A stretch of DNA of 64,000 nucleotides from Acetatifactor muris (GCF_024623325.1 NZ_JANJZD010000007.1:156151-220150), one strand, 5' to 3'. Counted from the stretch's first letter, positions 53,934 through 63,782 are shown. Notes: generated from the sequence alone by a model not told the origin. Program-made: numbers and translations.

Positions 53934-56021
53934 TTATTTTTTCTTCGGTATCTCTATCTTGTAGTTGACATACTTCCCGCCCGTATCAGCTAAAACAATG
54001 CTTCCGTCATAGGTTTTGCCTGTTTTCGGGGAATATAAGCCCTTGACATTCGCCTTGCCGGATTTTAAGAGGGCGGCGGCAATCTTCGGGGTAAAGGTAA
54101 CTTTCCTTTCCTCAAAGAAACGGTCGTTTTTCCACATGGTAAAGGCGCAATCCCGGTTAGAGCAGTAGAAATTCTTCTTGCCCTCATGGACGGGAGAACC
54201 GCACCGGGGGCATTTCCCGACAGAGGGCTTTTCCTCCCCGCCCGTGAAAGCCGCCTTGCCTTTGTCGGCGGCGGTGTTTTCCTTTACCAGCTCCCGCGCC
54301 ATAGCTTCAATGCGCTGCATAAACTCCCCAGCGTCGGCGGCTCCCTTTGCGATCTGCGTCAGATTGTTTTCCCATTGGGCGGTAAGCTGCGGGGAAGTCA
54401 GCATATCCGGCAGGACAGACACAAGGGCGGCTCCGTTCTGTGTGGGGATAAGCTGCTTTCCCTTGCGCTCTGCAAAGCCGGACTTCACCAGTTTTTCAAT
54501 GACGGCGGCGCGGGTGGCGGGTGTGCCAAGCCCCCGGCGTTCCGCGTCCGGGTCGGTGTCCCCGTTCCCGGCGCGTTCCATTGCCGAAAGCAAAGTTGCT
54601 TCGTTGTGGGGCTTCGGCGGCGTTGTGAAATGCTCCGTTACCTTTGCCGTGGGGTGTTCAAAGCTCTGTCCCTCGGAAAGCTCCGGCAGGGTGTTTTCTT
54701 CCTCCATATCCTCCGGGTCGGGCTTGCCTTTGAGGGTTGCCCGGTAGCGGCGTTCAAGCTCTTTCCAGCCGCCCGCAAGCACTGTCTTTCCCCGCGCCGT
54801 AAACTCCGTACCGGCGCATGAGAAAACCGCCGTGACCGCTTCAAAGATATGCGGCTCGGCGGCAGCGAAAATAAGACGCGCCCCGGCAAGGGTGAGGATA
54901 TTCCTTTCACTTTCCGGCAGGGCGGCAGGGTCGGTCTTTGCAAGCTCCATAGTGGGGATAATGGCGTGGTGGTCTGAAACTTTGCTGCTGTCAAGCGTCC
55001 GGGAAACGTCCGGGGTAATTTCTGCACCCTCCATAAAAGGCAGTTTCCCGGATAACATGGTAACAGTCTTTGCCGCCGTGTCCCCCATGTCGTCGGTCAG
55101 AAATGCGCTGTCTGTCCGGGGGTAGGTAAGCAGCCGTTTTTCATACAAGGTCTGCGCAAGGTCAAGGGTCTGCTTCGCCGTGTAGCCGTAGATTTTATTG
55201 GCTTCCCGCTGTAAGGAAGTGAGGTCAAAGAGCTTCGGCGGGGCGGCGGTCTTTTTCTCTTTAGTGAGGGAAACACAAACCGCCGTTTCCGCTTCACAAG
55301 CCGCTTTCAGTGTGTCGGCTCCCGGTTTATCCGAAATCCTTTCGCTGGCTGCTTCCGCGCCGGATAAGTCAAGGCGCACATGGTAGTATTTTTCTTTCTT
55401 GAAATGGGAGATCGCTTCGCCCCGGTCAACCAGCATTTTCAGTGTGGGGGTCTGTACCCGCCCCACGTTCAAGGTCTTGTGATACAGGCAGGAGAAAAGG
55501 CGCGTCGCGTTGATACCAATGATCCAGTCAGCCTTTGCCCTGCACAATGCGGAAGCATAGAGCGCGTCATAGTCCCGCCCGTCTTTAAGGTCTGCAAAGC
55601 CCGCCTTGATCGCTGCGTTCTCCATTGAGGAAATCCACAAGCGGCGCATAGGCTTGTTACACTGTGCCACGCCATACACAAAGCGGAAAATCAATTCCCC
55701 CTCGCGTCCAGCGTCGCAGGCGTTCACCACTTCGGAAACGTCGGCGCGGTGCATAAGCTCCTTTAAGGTTTTGAATTGTTTCCCCTTATCGGCGGCGACG
55801 GTGTACTGCCATTCCTCCGGCAGAATGGGTAAGCTCTCATAGCTCCACTTTTTATACTGCTCACCATAGGCGGCAGCTTCCGCAAGCTCCACCAAATGAC
55901 CGACACACCAAGAAATGAGGTAGCCCCCGCCCTCGATATATCCGTCTTTCTTTTCCTTAACGCCAAGCGCGGCGGCGATACTTGCCGCGACGCTGGGCTT
56001 TTCTGCAATGACTAACTGCAC
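53934..56021 (-). CDS. topB: DNA topoisomerase III of the ICE
   Basis: 695 residues, type IA topoisomerase. Toprim domain at the start (MQLVIAEKPSVAASIA; DAGREGELIFRF with the metal-binding acids), the active-site Tyr in LLTYPRTDSAF at ~residue 298, SDHHAIIPT, and a C-terminal zinc finger (CPRCGSPVHEGKKNFYCSNRDC, ~603-625). Conjugative topB enzymes relax or decatenate DNA during transfer. It is followed downstream by the second oriT-like sequence only five bases after the stop codon. Confidence 0.96.
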   Translation of the reverse strand: MQLVIAEKPSVAASIAAALGVKEKKDGYIEGGGYLISWCVGHLVELAEAAAYGEQYKKWSYESLPILPEEWQYTVAADKGKQFKTLKELMHRADVSEVVNACDAGREGELIFRFVYGVAQCNKPMRRLWISSMENAAIKAGFADLKDGRDYDALYASALCRAKADWIIGINATRLFSCLYHKTLNVGRVQTPTLKMLVDRGEAISHFKKEKYYHVRLDLSGAEAASERISDKPGADTLKAACEAETAVCVSLTKEKKTAAPPKLFDLTSLQREANKIYGYTAKQTLDLAQTLYEKRLLTYPRTDSAFLTDDMGDTAAKTVTMLSGKLPFMEGAEITPDVSRTLDSSKVSDHHAIIPTMELAKTDPAALPESERNILTLAGARLIFAAAEPHIFEAVTAVFSCAGTEFTARGKTVLAGGWKELERRYRATLKGKPDPEDMEEENTLPELSEGQSFEHPTAKVTEHFTTPPKPHNEATLLSAMERAGNGDTDPDAERRGLGTPATRAAVIEKLVKSGFAERKGKQLIPTQNGAALVSVLPDMLTSPQLTAQWENNLTQIAKGAADAGEFMQRIEAMARELVKENTAADKGKAAFTGGEEKPSVGKCPRCGSPVHEGKKNFYCSNRDCAFTMWKNDRFFEERKVTFTPKIAAALLKSGKANVKGLYSPKTGKTYDGSIVLADTGGKYVNYKIEIPKKK

Positions 56022-56036
56022 TTAAAAATCCTCCTT

Positions 56037-56222
56037 TCATTTTCCCGTGGTTTTCTTCTCTGTCAGCTTCTTGATACAATACCCCACACAAGGCGGCTCC
56101 CGGTTGTAGGGACAGCCCTTGCAGCGCGGGGGAATGGAAGCGGGCGGCGATTTTCCACGCCGCCCGTCGCCCGGTTTCTGTATCATCATTCTTTCTAAGG
56201 GGTTGTCGGTGAACAGGGTCAT
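56037..56222 (-). CDS. Small cysteine-containing ICE protein
   Basis: 61 residues with a four-Cys cluster CKGCPYNREPPCVGYC that may bind zinc. It begins within the stop of the DUF4366 gene (ATGA overlap) and ends 15 bases before topB, so it is expressed between them. No named family recognised. Confidence 0.65.
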   Translation of the reverse strand: MTLFTDNPLERMMIQKPGDGRRGKSPPASIPPRCKGCPYNREPPCVGYCIKKLTEKKTTGK

Positions 56223-56932
56223 GCTTCCTCGTCCTCCGTTTCCCCGTCGTCCCCGGCTTCGTCGTCGGGTTCCGGCTCGTCGTAATCGTCAAAATCGAAA
56301 TCGTCAAGGTCTGTGCCGCCCTTTACGTCCTGTTTGGGCTTCATAATCTTAAAGTAGTAGAACGCGCCCCCGCCCCCGGCAATGGCGACGATCAGAAAGA
56401 GCAGCAGCCCGCCCGTGCCTGTTTTCTTCTCCTTTGGTTCCTCCGGCTCGCCTTGTTCCGGCTCCGCTGCCTTGCCGCTGCAAGCGGTCATGTTGTCCTT
56501 ACAAACGGGGCAGCTTACATTTACTTTCCCGGCTTCGCATTTATCGGTACAAATGCAAACGGCGGGCGGCTCTGTTTTCGTGTTCCCGTCCTCCATAAGT
56601 GCCATAAGGTCGGCTTCGTCCACTTGATTGAGGAAATGCACGGTGTTCTCGCCCTCGTCGTCCCGGTCAATGAGGATATAAAAGTAATTTCCGTTTTTTG
56701 TCGTCACGGTGATAAGCTGCTTGTTGCCGCCGAAATCGTCAACCAGCGTCGCGTTCCCGTCCGGGGTGAGGGGTTCTTCCTTTTCGGGTTCCTCGTAGAC
56801 AACGCCGCTGTCGTCGGTCGCGTCGTCCTGCCCCTCCGGGGTCTGCGCGTAGGCGGTGACGGAAAAGCCGCCCATGAGGATAAGGGCGGCGCAAAGGGTC
56901 AAAAGCATTTTAAGGGTTTTCTTATTCTTCAT
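56219..56932 (-). CDS. DUF4366 membrane protein (CD1107-like)
   Basis: 237 residues from the ATG at 56932 (GGAGG upstream). Signal peptide (KNKKTLKMLLTLCAALILMGGFSVTAYA), an extracytoplasmic domain of about 150 residues containing two CxxxC-type pairs (CICTDKC, CPVC), a membrane segment at ~179-200, and an acidic cytoplasmic tail almost entirely Asp and Glu. Typical mating-apparatus accessory protein of Tn1549-like elements. It overlaps DUF4315 by 11 bases. Confidence 0.9.
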   Translation of the reverse strand: MKNKKTLKMLLTLCAALILMGGFSVTAYAQTPEGQDDATDDSGVVYEEPEKEEPLTPDGNATLVDDFGGNKQLITVTTKNGNYFYILIDRDDEGENTVHFLNQVDEADLMALMEDGNTKTEPPAVCICTDKCEAGKVNVSCPVCKDNMTACSGKAAEPEQGEPEEPKEKKTGTGGLLLFLIVAIAGGGGAFYYFKIMKPKQDVKGGTDLDDFDFDDYDEPEPDDEAGDDGETEDEEA

Positions 56933-57191
56933 TTTCGTTTTCCTCCTGTTCGTCATTATCTGCGCCGTAAGAAGCGGGCGCGGGGGTCATGCCGGGGATT
57001 GCCCCGTTTTGCAGCATGGCGGTAAGCTCCTGCGGGGAAAGCCGCATAGAGCGCACAAGCTGGACGATCTGCAAATTCTCCGCTTCGGTTTTCTGCGCTT
57101 CCAGCCCTTTGAGCTTGTTCTGATACTCGGTGATCTTCTCGCGGGTCTTTTCAATCTCCCGGTTGATACGGTCAATCTTGTTTGCTGCCAT
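56922..57191 (-). CDS. DUF4315 coiled-coil protein
   Basis: 89 residues: an N-terminal coiled coil (KIDRINREIEKTREKITEYQNKLKGLEAQK) followed by a short helical hairpin and an acidic tail. Matches the DUF4315 family, always found next to DUF4366 and the CHAP-domain protein in these elements. Likely part of the transfer machinery; exact role unknown. Confidence 0.92.
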   Translation of the reverse strand: MAANKIDRINREIEKTREKITEYQNKLKGLEAQKTEAENLQIVQLVRSMRLSPQELTAMLQNGAIPGMTPAPASYGADNDEQEENENEE

Positions 57192-57225
57192 AGTGTAAAA
57201 CTCCTTTCATAGTCAAAAAATGTGT

Positions 57226-59343
57226 TCAGTTCCAATTCATCAAGCCGTACCCTTTGATACAGCCATAGTCAAGGGGATAGCTTTTTATCTTGCAAGCGTC
57301 GCCGGAATTGCCCTCGACGGTGTAAACGCGCTGCCCGTCCGTGCCGATTACAAGCCCCACATGGTCTGCGCTCCCGTCCCCGTCCCAATCGAAAAAGATC
57401 GCGTCGCCGGGGGCGATATTCTCATAGCCCCTTGCGCCCCATTGCCCCCGTGACTGGAACCACGGTACGCCCTGTGACTGGCACGCGGCAAAGCGCGGCT
57501 CGCTTTTCCCGGCTTGATTGTAACACCATGAAACGAAACAGGCGCACCATTCCACGCGGCTGTTGAAGCCGTACCAGCTCCAATAGGGCTGTCCCCCTAC
57601 ATTGCCTACCTGTGACTTTGCCCGGTCTACCACGGCGGTATTTCCGGGGCGTGTGCCGTTTACAAGCTGCACCCCGCTTAAATCCTCCGACGGGTTCCCG
57701 TCCGGGGAACCGCCGCCGAAAATAAGGGGCTTGTTTCCGCTGGTTTCCAGATAGACACGGAACATTTCAAGCTGCTCCGGGGTAAGCAGTCCCGGCGCAA
57801 GCTCGGATATGGGTTTGTTCTCCAGCTTAATATTGAGGATAAAATACTCATAGGGGACTTCCTCGGTGGTGGTTTCCCCGGTGTCCGGGTCTGTGCTTGT
57901 TTCTGTGCGGTAACGTATTTCCACTTCCTCCGTCAGAGTGAGGGTATATTGAAGTTCAAAGATACGCTGTATTTCTGCCTGTGCCGTCGCCGGGGTGTAG
58001 GTCTGTAAAAGCGCGGTCAGATAGGACGCTAATTCATGGGGGTTATGCCCGATACTGTCAAGGTCATAGCGGTACTCGTCATAGCCGGGGTTGTCGCGCT
58101 CGATATTGTCAATCCTGCGCTGCAAGTCCGTTTCCAGTGCCGCATAGTTGTTTTCCACGGCGACTAAATCCGCGTCCTCCGACGTGTAGGAAGTCCCGAC
58201 AATGCCGTTAATCATGCCGGAAAACATAGCCCCACAAGAAGATAATGCGGAAGAAATCATAATGAAAAGCAGCAGCGCACCTATGGCGATACAGACACCC
58301 GCCGGGTGTCGCCCGACAAATGCGATTGCCTTTTTGGTTCCCTCGGCGGTCTTTTTGGCGGCTTTTCTTGTGTTCTCCGCTGCGTTCTTGACAGACTTTG
58401 CGCCCTGTGCCTTGACGGTCTTTGCATACTGCTTTTTAATGCGCTGCTTCTGCATATACCGGGAGAATGGATTTGACGCGGCGATCTGCGGGTTGTCATG
58501 GAGTGCCTTTTGGTAGAGATAGTTGGCGTTTGCTTTCTGCGCCGCCTTTTCAGCCTTTGCCGCCGCCCGGTAGGGTTTGAGCTTATGGCTGCGGTAGCCC
58601 TCCTTGACTTTCCGCGCCCCGTACTTCGCGGCTTTTTCGGCGGTTTCCTCGGATTTGTGCGCACCCTCCACGCCGGAATTGTCCTTTTCCACGGAATGTA
58701 TCTTGTTATGGACGAAAATACCCGCTTCCTGCGTGGGGCGGGAAAGCGGGTTCTTGTGGGGGCTGCCGTAGTTCTGCGGCTTTTCCCGTTCCTCGAAACG
58801 TAGGCGGGTCTTGCCTTTCCCGGTGGCTTCGTCAAAGGTGCGTTCCCTTACAAGTTTCTTTTCCTTTGGGATTTTCGCCCTTGCTTCGTCCAGCCTGTCA
58901 GCGGCTTTGTCGGATTTCTTGATATAGGGTTGCAGCTCCGGCGTTGCCCGTTCTTCCTCGGTGAATTGCAGCCGGGAAGTGCGGGCGCGGCTTTCGGCTT
59001 CTGCCTGTGCTTTCCGTGCTGCCTTTTTGCTGGCTCTGCGGGTGTGCGCCCCGTCGATATGCTCTAAGACGCGCTCGGCGGTTCCCGTGTCCTGTGCGGC
59101 TTCCGTCCCCGGCGCATGGGGCAGGGGCGGCGCATTGGGGGATATGTCCGGCGCGGGATTGCCCGGTATGGGCTGCGCTGCCTGTGCGTCCTGTGCTGCC
59201 TGTTGCTCCGGCGTTTTCAGTAAGGTAGCTTCCCGCGCCCGTTTGCTGATACGCTTTTGTTTCCCGGTCGCCGCGTTTACCTCGATAGCCCCGTCACGGG
59301 TCATTTTCTGCGTGATCTTGTCGCGGGCTTTGTACTGCTTCAT
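57226..59343 (-). CDS. CHAP-domain cell-wall hydrolase of the transfer apparatus (CD1108-like)
   Basis: 705 residues. Long basic, Ala/Lys-rich cytoplasmic N-terminus (1-340), one membrane segment at ~346-375, a lysozyme-like or linker region (~400-560), and a C-terminal CHAP domain with catalytic Cys in WCACFVSWCYNQ (~632) and His in DHVGLVIG (~678). It opens peptidoglycan for the conjugation channel, as VirB1/Orf14-type proteins do. 34 bases separate it from DUF4315. Confidence 0.93.
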   Translation of the reverse strand: MKQYKARDKITQKMTRDGAIEVNAATGKQKRISKRAREATLLKTPEQQAAQDAQAAQPIPGNPAPDISPNAPPLPHAPGTEAAQDTGTAERVLEHIDGAHTRRASKKAARKAQAEAESRARTSRLQFTEEERATPELQPYIKKSDKAADRLDEARAKIPKEKKLVRERTFDEATGKGKTRLRFEEREKPQNYGSPHKNPLSRPTQEAGIFVHNKIHSVEKDNSGVEGAHKSEETAEKAAKYGARKVKEGYRSHKLKPYRAAAKAEKAAQKANANYLYQKALHDNPQIAASNPFSRYMQKQRIKKQYAKTVKAQGAKSVKNAAENTRKAAKKTAEGTKKAIAFVGRHPAGVCIAIGALLLFIMISSALSSCGAMFSGMINGIVGTSYTSEDADLVAVENNYAALETDLQRRIDNIERDNPGYDEYRYDLDSIGHNPHELASYLTALLQTYTPATAQAEIQRIFELQYTLTLTEEVEIRYRTETSTDPDTGETTTEEVPYEYFILNIKLENKPISELAPGLLTPEQLEMFRVYLETSGNKPLIFGGGSPDGNPSEDLSGVQLVNGTRPGNTAVVDRAKSQVGNVGGQPYWSWYGFNSRVEWCACFVSWCYNQAGKSEPRFAACQSQGVPWFQSRGQWGARGYENIAPGDAIFFDWDGDGSADHVGLVIGTDGQRVYTVEGNSGDACKIKSYPLDYGCIKGYGLMNWN

Positions 59344-59404
59344 GGTGGTTCACCTCCAAACTGCGCCCCCAAGAGGGCGCAAGGCTGATAAAATAATCTG
59401 CGGG

Positions 59405-61828
59405 TTACGCGCCGCCCACTTCCTCCGGCTTCGTCGTCATAACACGGTACAGCTCGGTATCTTTGGGGAAACGGTCTACAAAGGGCAGAATGACATTTCC
59501 ATAAAATAAAAGCCCCTCGCCCGCTTCGGAATGGGTGACGTAGCTCATTTGCTGCGGGGAGATGTTGAGCTGCTTCGCAAGGATAGCCCGGTCGCCCGCC
59601 GCTTGATTGAGCATGAGGACAAAATCGCTGTTCTCAAAGATATTTTCCACTTCCCGGCTTGCCAAGAGGTCTTTCACGTTCTGCGTGATCGCGGTGGGTA
59701 TGCCGCCCCATTTTCTGAAACGCTTCCAGATTTCGACGCTGTAAGCGGCGGTCTGCTCGTCTTTCAGTAACAGGTGAAATTCGTCCATGAAATACCGCGT
59801 GGACTTCTTCGCCGCCCGGTTCACGGTGACGCGGTTCCACACTTGATCTTGAACAATCAGCATACCCAGCTTTTTGAGCTGCTTCCCAAGCTGTTTAATA
59901 TCAAAGCAGACAAGGCGGTTGTTAAGCTCTACATTTGTCCTGTGGTTAAAGACGTTAAGGCTCCCGGAAACGTAAAGCTCCAACGCCGCCGCGATACGCG
60001 CCGCTTCCGGCTCCGGCTGCTTCAAAAGCTCGTCGTAAAGGTCGCCCAAAATCGGCATTTTTGCCGGGTCGGGGGAAGCAAGGAAAGGACGGTACACGTT
60101 CCTAACAGCGCGGTCAATGACAGTCTTATCCACGGGCTGCAAGCCCTCCTTGCCGCCGACGATCAGCTCACAAAGGGAGAGGATAAAATCGCTTTTCAGC
60201 GCAAGCGGGTTGTCGTCCTCGGAATAGTTGAGGTTTATATCCATAGGGTTGACGTAGTGCGGGCTGGTGGGAGAAAGCCTTATCACCTGTCCCTGTAATC
60301 TTTGCACAAGGGGGTAATACTCGGCTTCCGGGTCGCAGATAATAATGTCGTCGTCCGTAATGAGGAAAGCGTTTGTCATTTCCCGCTTTGCCGCAAAGGA
60401 TTTTCCGCTTCCCGGCGTTCCCAAGATTAAGCCATTGGGATTTTTAAGCTGCTTGCGGTCGCAAAGTATCATGTTGTTGGAAAGAGCGTTCAGCCCATAG
60501 TAAAGGCTTGCGCCCCTCTGAAAAAGCTCCTGCGTGATAAAGGGAATAAAGATTGCCGTGCTGCTGGTTGTCAGTCCCCTTTGAATGGGGATAAGGTTCT
60601 CACCGATAGGGACGCTTGACATAAACCCCGCTTCCTGCTGGTAGTCAAGCCGGGTGAGGGCGCAGTTATATTTCTGTGCAATCCCCGCCGCCGCGAAAAT
60701 GTCATTTTCCAGCTTTCTTTTTGTGTCTGCCATGTTCACCACAAGGAAAGTCAAGAGGAACATTCTTTCATTGCGGCTCTGTAAGTCCTGCAAGAGATTT
60801 TTCGCTTCGCCGCCAAACGTGGCAAGGTCGGACGGGATTATATCCATGTCGTACCCTGCGCGGACGGCTTTCTTCTGTTCCTCGATTTTCATTTTGTCAA
60901 GGTCGGTGATTTTGCGCTTGACCGTCTTAATGGCTTCTGTCTGGTCGATACTGTGGATATGCAGGTTGACAATCACGCCTGTTTCAAGGTCTAACATATC
61001 CGCTAAAATGCGGTCGTTTAACTCCGGCGCAAGTATCTGTAAGAACGATACCGCGCCGATCTTGCGCCCCATGCGGAAATACCGCCCCTCGCCAAAACGG
61101 AATGAGGGCGGGGCGATAAAGTCCTTTGTGGTAAGCCCGGACGGGGCAAGCCATGAGAAATCAAAGTTGAACGGCTCCCCCTCCGGGTGGAATACCCCGT
61201 GCATGGTCTGTAACCGTTCATAGCCTGTCTGCGGTCGGGCAGATACTCCCAGCACCTTGAAATTGTTCAGTATGTCCGTTTCAATACGGGAAAGCCGGGA
61301 TTTTGCCGCGCTCATGTTGTCCGCTTCAATACTGAACGTGATATATTTGTGCTTCACAAGCCCGTTGTTCCCTTTGGAAAGCTGGCTTTTTAACATATCC
61401 CCGTATTCGGTGCGGATAGAGTTGAAAGCGTCGTCCTGCGCCGGAATGTTGATTGCTTTTTCCGCTTCCTCCCGCTGTGTCCCTTGATTGATGAAAGAGA
61501 GCTGCACCGATACAGAAGCGTCAAAGTAGTTGAGGAAGTCGCACCAGTTTTCAAAAATGGCGGTCTTGTCGTCTGCCTGTGCAAGCTGGTAGTTTATATC
61601 CTCGTAGACAATGCTCTTGCTGTATTTCTTTTCCGTTATCCGGCATATCCCGTCCGGGTACAGGTTGATGTAGGGGATTGTCTGCTGGGCGGTGTGCGCC
61701 TTTCCGTCCCCCTTTGCCTGTCTGATTGCGGCGGCGATCTGTTTCTTCTCGCTGCGGGTCAGTTTCCGCTTCGCCTTAGTTCCGGGGCTTTTTCCCGGTG
61801 CGCCGCCTTTGGTTGGTTCCTTTGACAA
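59405..61828 (-). CDS. VirB4-like conjugation ATPase (CD1110-like)
   Basis: 807 residues if started at the TTG at 61828, which has AAAGGAGG eight bases upstream; a start further upstream would need over 80 bases of additional overlap with the PrgI gene. N-terminal VirB4/CagE region (1-430) and a C-terminal RecA-like ATPase with Walker A LGTPGSGKS (~residue 466) and a Walker B YFMDEFHLLL (~685). It energises substrate passage and pilus assembly. It overlaps PrgI by 53 bases. Confidence 0.93.
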   Translation of the reverse strand: MSKEPTKGGAPGKSPGTKAKRKLTRSEKKQIAAAIRQAKGDGKAHTAQQTIPYINLYPDGICRITEKKYSKSIVYEDINYQLAQADDKTAIFENWCDFLNYFDASVSVQLSFINQGTQREEAEKAINIPAQDDAFNSIRTEYGDMLKSQLSKGNNGLVKHKYITFSIEADNMSAAKSRLSRIETDILNNFKVLGVSARPQTGYERLQTMHGVFHPEGEPFNFDFSWLAPSGLTTKDFIAPPSFRFGEGRYFRMGRKIGAVSFLQILAPELNDRILADMLDLETGVIVNLHIHSIDQTEAIKTVKRKITDLDKMKIEEQKKAVRAGYDMDIIPSDLATFGGEAKNLLQDLQSRNERMFLLTFLVVNMADTKRKLENDIFAAAGIAQKYNCALTRLDYQQEAGFMSSVPIGENLIPIQRGLTTSSTAIFIPFITQELFQRGASLYYGLNALSNNMILCDRKQLKNPNGLILGTPGSGKSFAAKREMTNAFLITDDDIIICDPEAEYYPLVQRLQGQVIRLSPTSPHYVNPMDINLNYSEDDNPLALKSDFILSLCELIVGGKEGLQPVDKTVIDRAVRNVYRPFLASPDPAKMPILGDLYDELLKQPEPEAARIAAALELYVSGSLNVFNHRTNVELNNRLVCFDIKQLGKQLKKLGMLIVQDQVWNRVTVNRAAKKSTRYFMDEFHLLLKDEQTAAYSVEIWKRFRKWGGIPTAITQNVKDLLASREVENIFENSDFVLMLNQAAGDRAILAKQLNISPQQMSYVTHSEAGEGLLFYGNVILPFVDRFPKDTELYRVMTTKPEEVGGA

Positions 61829-62180
61829 TCGCTGATACCTCCTTTTCCAGTTTCCGCTGCCTTTCCAAGACAGCGTATAAATTCTGTGTCTGATAGGGTC
61901 GCTCCTTTGGTCGGACAAATTTTGTCTGTATGATGTTTTTCACCACGGTTTCAAGGGGCTGTCCGTGTTTCTCGTACATTGCCATGAGGAAGCAGGGCAG
62001 CATGACGACAATCATCACAAATGCCGCCGCGCTGGTTCCCGCGCTGTCCTTTAGCAAGAAAAAAAGCGGCAAGCCTGTAATGAGTGCTGCCGCGAAACAA
62101 ACGATCTGCCGCTTCGTGAGGTTGAAAGCGACTTTTGTTTTTATCTTTGATAAATCCTTTGGTACGGGTACATACGCCAT
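61776..62180 (-). CDS. PrgI-family membrane protein
   Basis: 134 residues: MAYVPVPKDLSKIKTKVAFNLTKRQ, two membrane segments (~27-45 and ~50-70), and a basic tail. PrgI proteins sit directly upstream of VirB4 in Gram-positive conjugation systems and are the VirB3 equivalent. The 3' end contains the VirB4 start. Confidence 0.93.
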   Translation of the reverse strand: MAYVPVPKDLSKIKTKVAFNLTKRQIVCFAAALITGLPLFFLLKDSAGTSAAAFVMIVVMLPCFLMAMYEKHGQPLETVVKNIIQTKFVRPKERPYQTQNLYAVLERQRKLEKEVSAIVKGTNQRRRTGKKPRN

Positions 62181-62199
62181 ACCGAAAACCTCCTTTCCG

Positions 62200-62736
62200 T
62201 CAAAGCTCTATGCTGTTTTTTGTTTCATTCCCCCATGTGTCCCAGCCCGCCGTTTCCTGCCTTGCGAAAAGCTCTATCCGGGGAATGTCGCCCATAAGGG
62301 CAATGATTTTTTCCCGCGTTATGTCCGGCTTTTTGCTGTGCTGCTCTATGGGGGAGATAATGAATTGATGAATACCCGCCGATTTTCTCTTTGGGTGTCC
62401 CCGTGTGGCAAACAGGCAGAGTTCCGCGTTTCCCCGCGTCCAAAATCCCAAGCCGTAAAACCATGTGTAGGACTTTTTATTGAGTTTCAGCCATACAAAG
62501 GCGGCGGTCTTAAAGGAAAAGCCCCAAGCCTTGATAAGCCGCAGGGCTTCGGGAAGCTGTGGGAATGTCGCCCACAAGAAAAGTGCGCTGTCCTCTGCCG
62601 CAAGGTCAGCCACGGGAAGCGCGCAAAGTTCCTCTATGCTCATGGTCGGGTAGTGGTGTTCTGCCGCGCCGGAAAGCCGCTTCTGTGCGTACTTCCACGG
62701 GGGATCGGCGTAGATTATGCCGTATTTCTTTTCAAT
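62200..62736 (-). CDS. MT-A70 family adenine methyltransferase with apparent ATT start
   Basis: 178 residues if read from the ATT codon at 62734-62736. The catalytic DPPW motif (YGIIYADPPWKYAQ) lies near the N-terminus and would be lost if translation began at the first ATG (62643). No in-frame ATG, GTG or TTG occurs between the upstream in-frame stop and DPPW, but AAAGGAGG stands about eleven bases before the ATT. The rest (ALFLWATFPQLPEALRLIKAWGF, FWTRGNAELCLFATRG) is typical of the family. Probably N6-adenine methylation of ICE or host DNA. Either ATT is used or an ATG was lost by one base. Confidence 0.85.
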   Translation of the reverse strand: MEKKYGIIYADPPWKYAQKRLSGAAEHHYPTMSIEELCALPVADLAAEDSALFLWATFPQLPEALRLIKAWGFSFKTAAFVWLKLNKKSYTWFYGLGFWTRGNAELCLFATRGHPKRKSAGIHQFIISPIEQHSKKPDITREKIIALMGDIPRIELFARQETAGWDTWGNETKNSIEL

Positions 62737-62912
62737 GGTGTTTCGTCCCTCCTTTCCGTGTGCTTCCTTTTAAGCCCCATAAAGGGTAATCAAGGCAAAG
62801 GTCAAGTTATGCCCTTTGCCTGTCCCTATTCTATGGGTTCCTCCCGCGTCAAGGTCGGGTCGTATTTTCGCCGCTTCGCTCTGAAAATCTCCACCCTGCC
62901 CTTGACACGCCT

Positions 62913-63782
62913 TTAGTGCGCTGAAAAGATTGACTTTGCAAGTGCGCCGGACTTGAACAGGGAAAAGCAGAGGATCACCGTATAGGCAGCAAGGGAAAAT
63001 ATCGCGCTGTGTAGGTTGTCTGCCACTGTTATGTTGTTCACCAGCACCGCGTAAATGCCGACGCACACCATAATGAGGAAGCCTTGAAAGCCGATAGCGA
63101 ACAGGGCTTTTAAGTAGTTGTTGCCGATCTGCCCCCACTCTTTATTTGTCATTGTTGCAAATGGGATAGGCGACACGGAACAGTAAAGGTAAATTTCTAT
63201 CATTCTGCCGTAGAGGACAACGGTTATCAGTACGGACATGATTTTCATGCAAAGGCTCACAAGGCTTGTTTCCATAACCAGCAATAAAAGTTCGGGGATT
63301 TCCATTGCGTCAAGCCCCTCCTGCATGGAAGCAAGGGCGGCGGCAACGTCAATTTCTGTGCTGCCGCTTATCACCCCCGCCGCGCCGGAAACGACGTGCT
63401 GCGCAACGTCAAAGACTGCCATAGTAATATCAAAGGTGTGGGTGACAAGGTACACCGCCACCCACGCCTTGAAAAACCACTTGAAAAACATAAATGTGTC
63501 AACGTCGTGCATATTGTTCTTTTCCGTTACCATGCTGATTAGCTCCACGCATAGGACGTAAGTAATGACAAGCCCCGCTATGGGGACAATGACATTTTCC
63601 GATAATGAGCGTATCATGCTGAAAATGCCCGCGTTCCACCCCTGCGGGGTCTGCCCTACCTCGGCGGCGATAGTGCCGACTTTCTCGTTTACGTCCCCGA
63701 ACATAGTTGACAGGTTCCCGTTAATGGCTCCTATGAGGATTTCCTTTATCCATTCCGTGATCGCGTCAAGTATGCTCTGCAT
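62913..63782 (-). CDS. VirB6/TrbL-like channel protein (CD1112-like)
   Basis: 289 residues, about six membrane segments; TGWIKEILIGAING-like start (here ITEWIKEILIGAINGNL), a soluble stretch near residues 120-160, and YLYCSVSPIPFATM, typical of CD0411/CD1112-type VirB6 proteins of Clostridial ICEs. Inner-membrane channel component of the transfer system. The interval 62737-62912 between its stop and the methyltransferase holds no gene that I can support. Confidence 0.92.
   Translation of the reverse strand: MQSILDAITEWIKEILIGAINGNLSTMFGDVNEKVGTIAAEVGQTPQGWNAGIFSMIRSLSENVIVPIAGLVITYVLCVELISMVTEKNNMHDVDTFMFFKWFFKAWVAVYLVTHTFDITMAVFDVAQHVVSGAAGVISGSTEIDVAAALASMQEGLDAMEIPELLLLVMETSLVSLCMKIMSVLITVVLYGRMIEIYLYCSVSPIPFATMTNKEWGQIGNNYLKALFAIGFQGFLIMVCVGIYAVLVNNITVADNLHSAIFSLAAYTVILCFSLFKSGALAKSIFSAH

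Noticed and set aside
62770..63138. 122-residue ORF overlapping the VirB6 gene
   Set aside because: Shadow of the VirB6 frame running into the gap; composition is not protein-like and there is no start signal.
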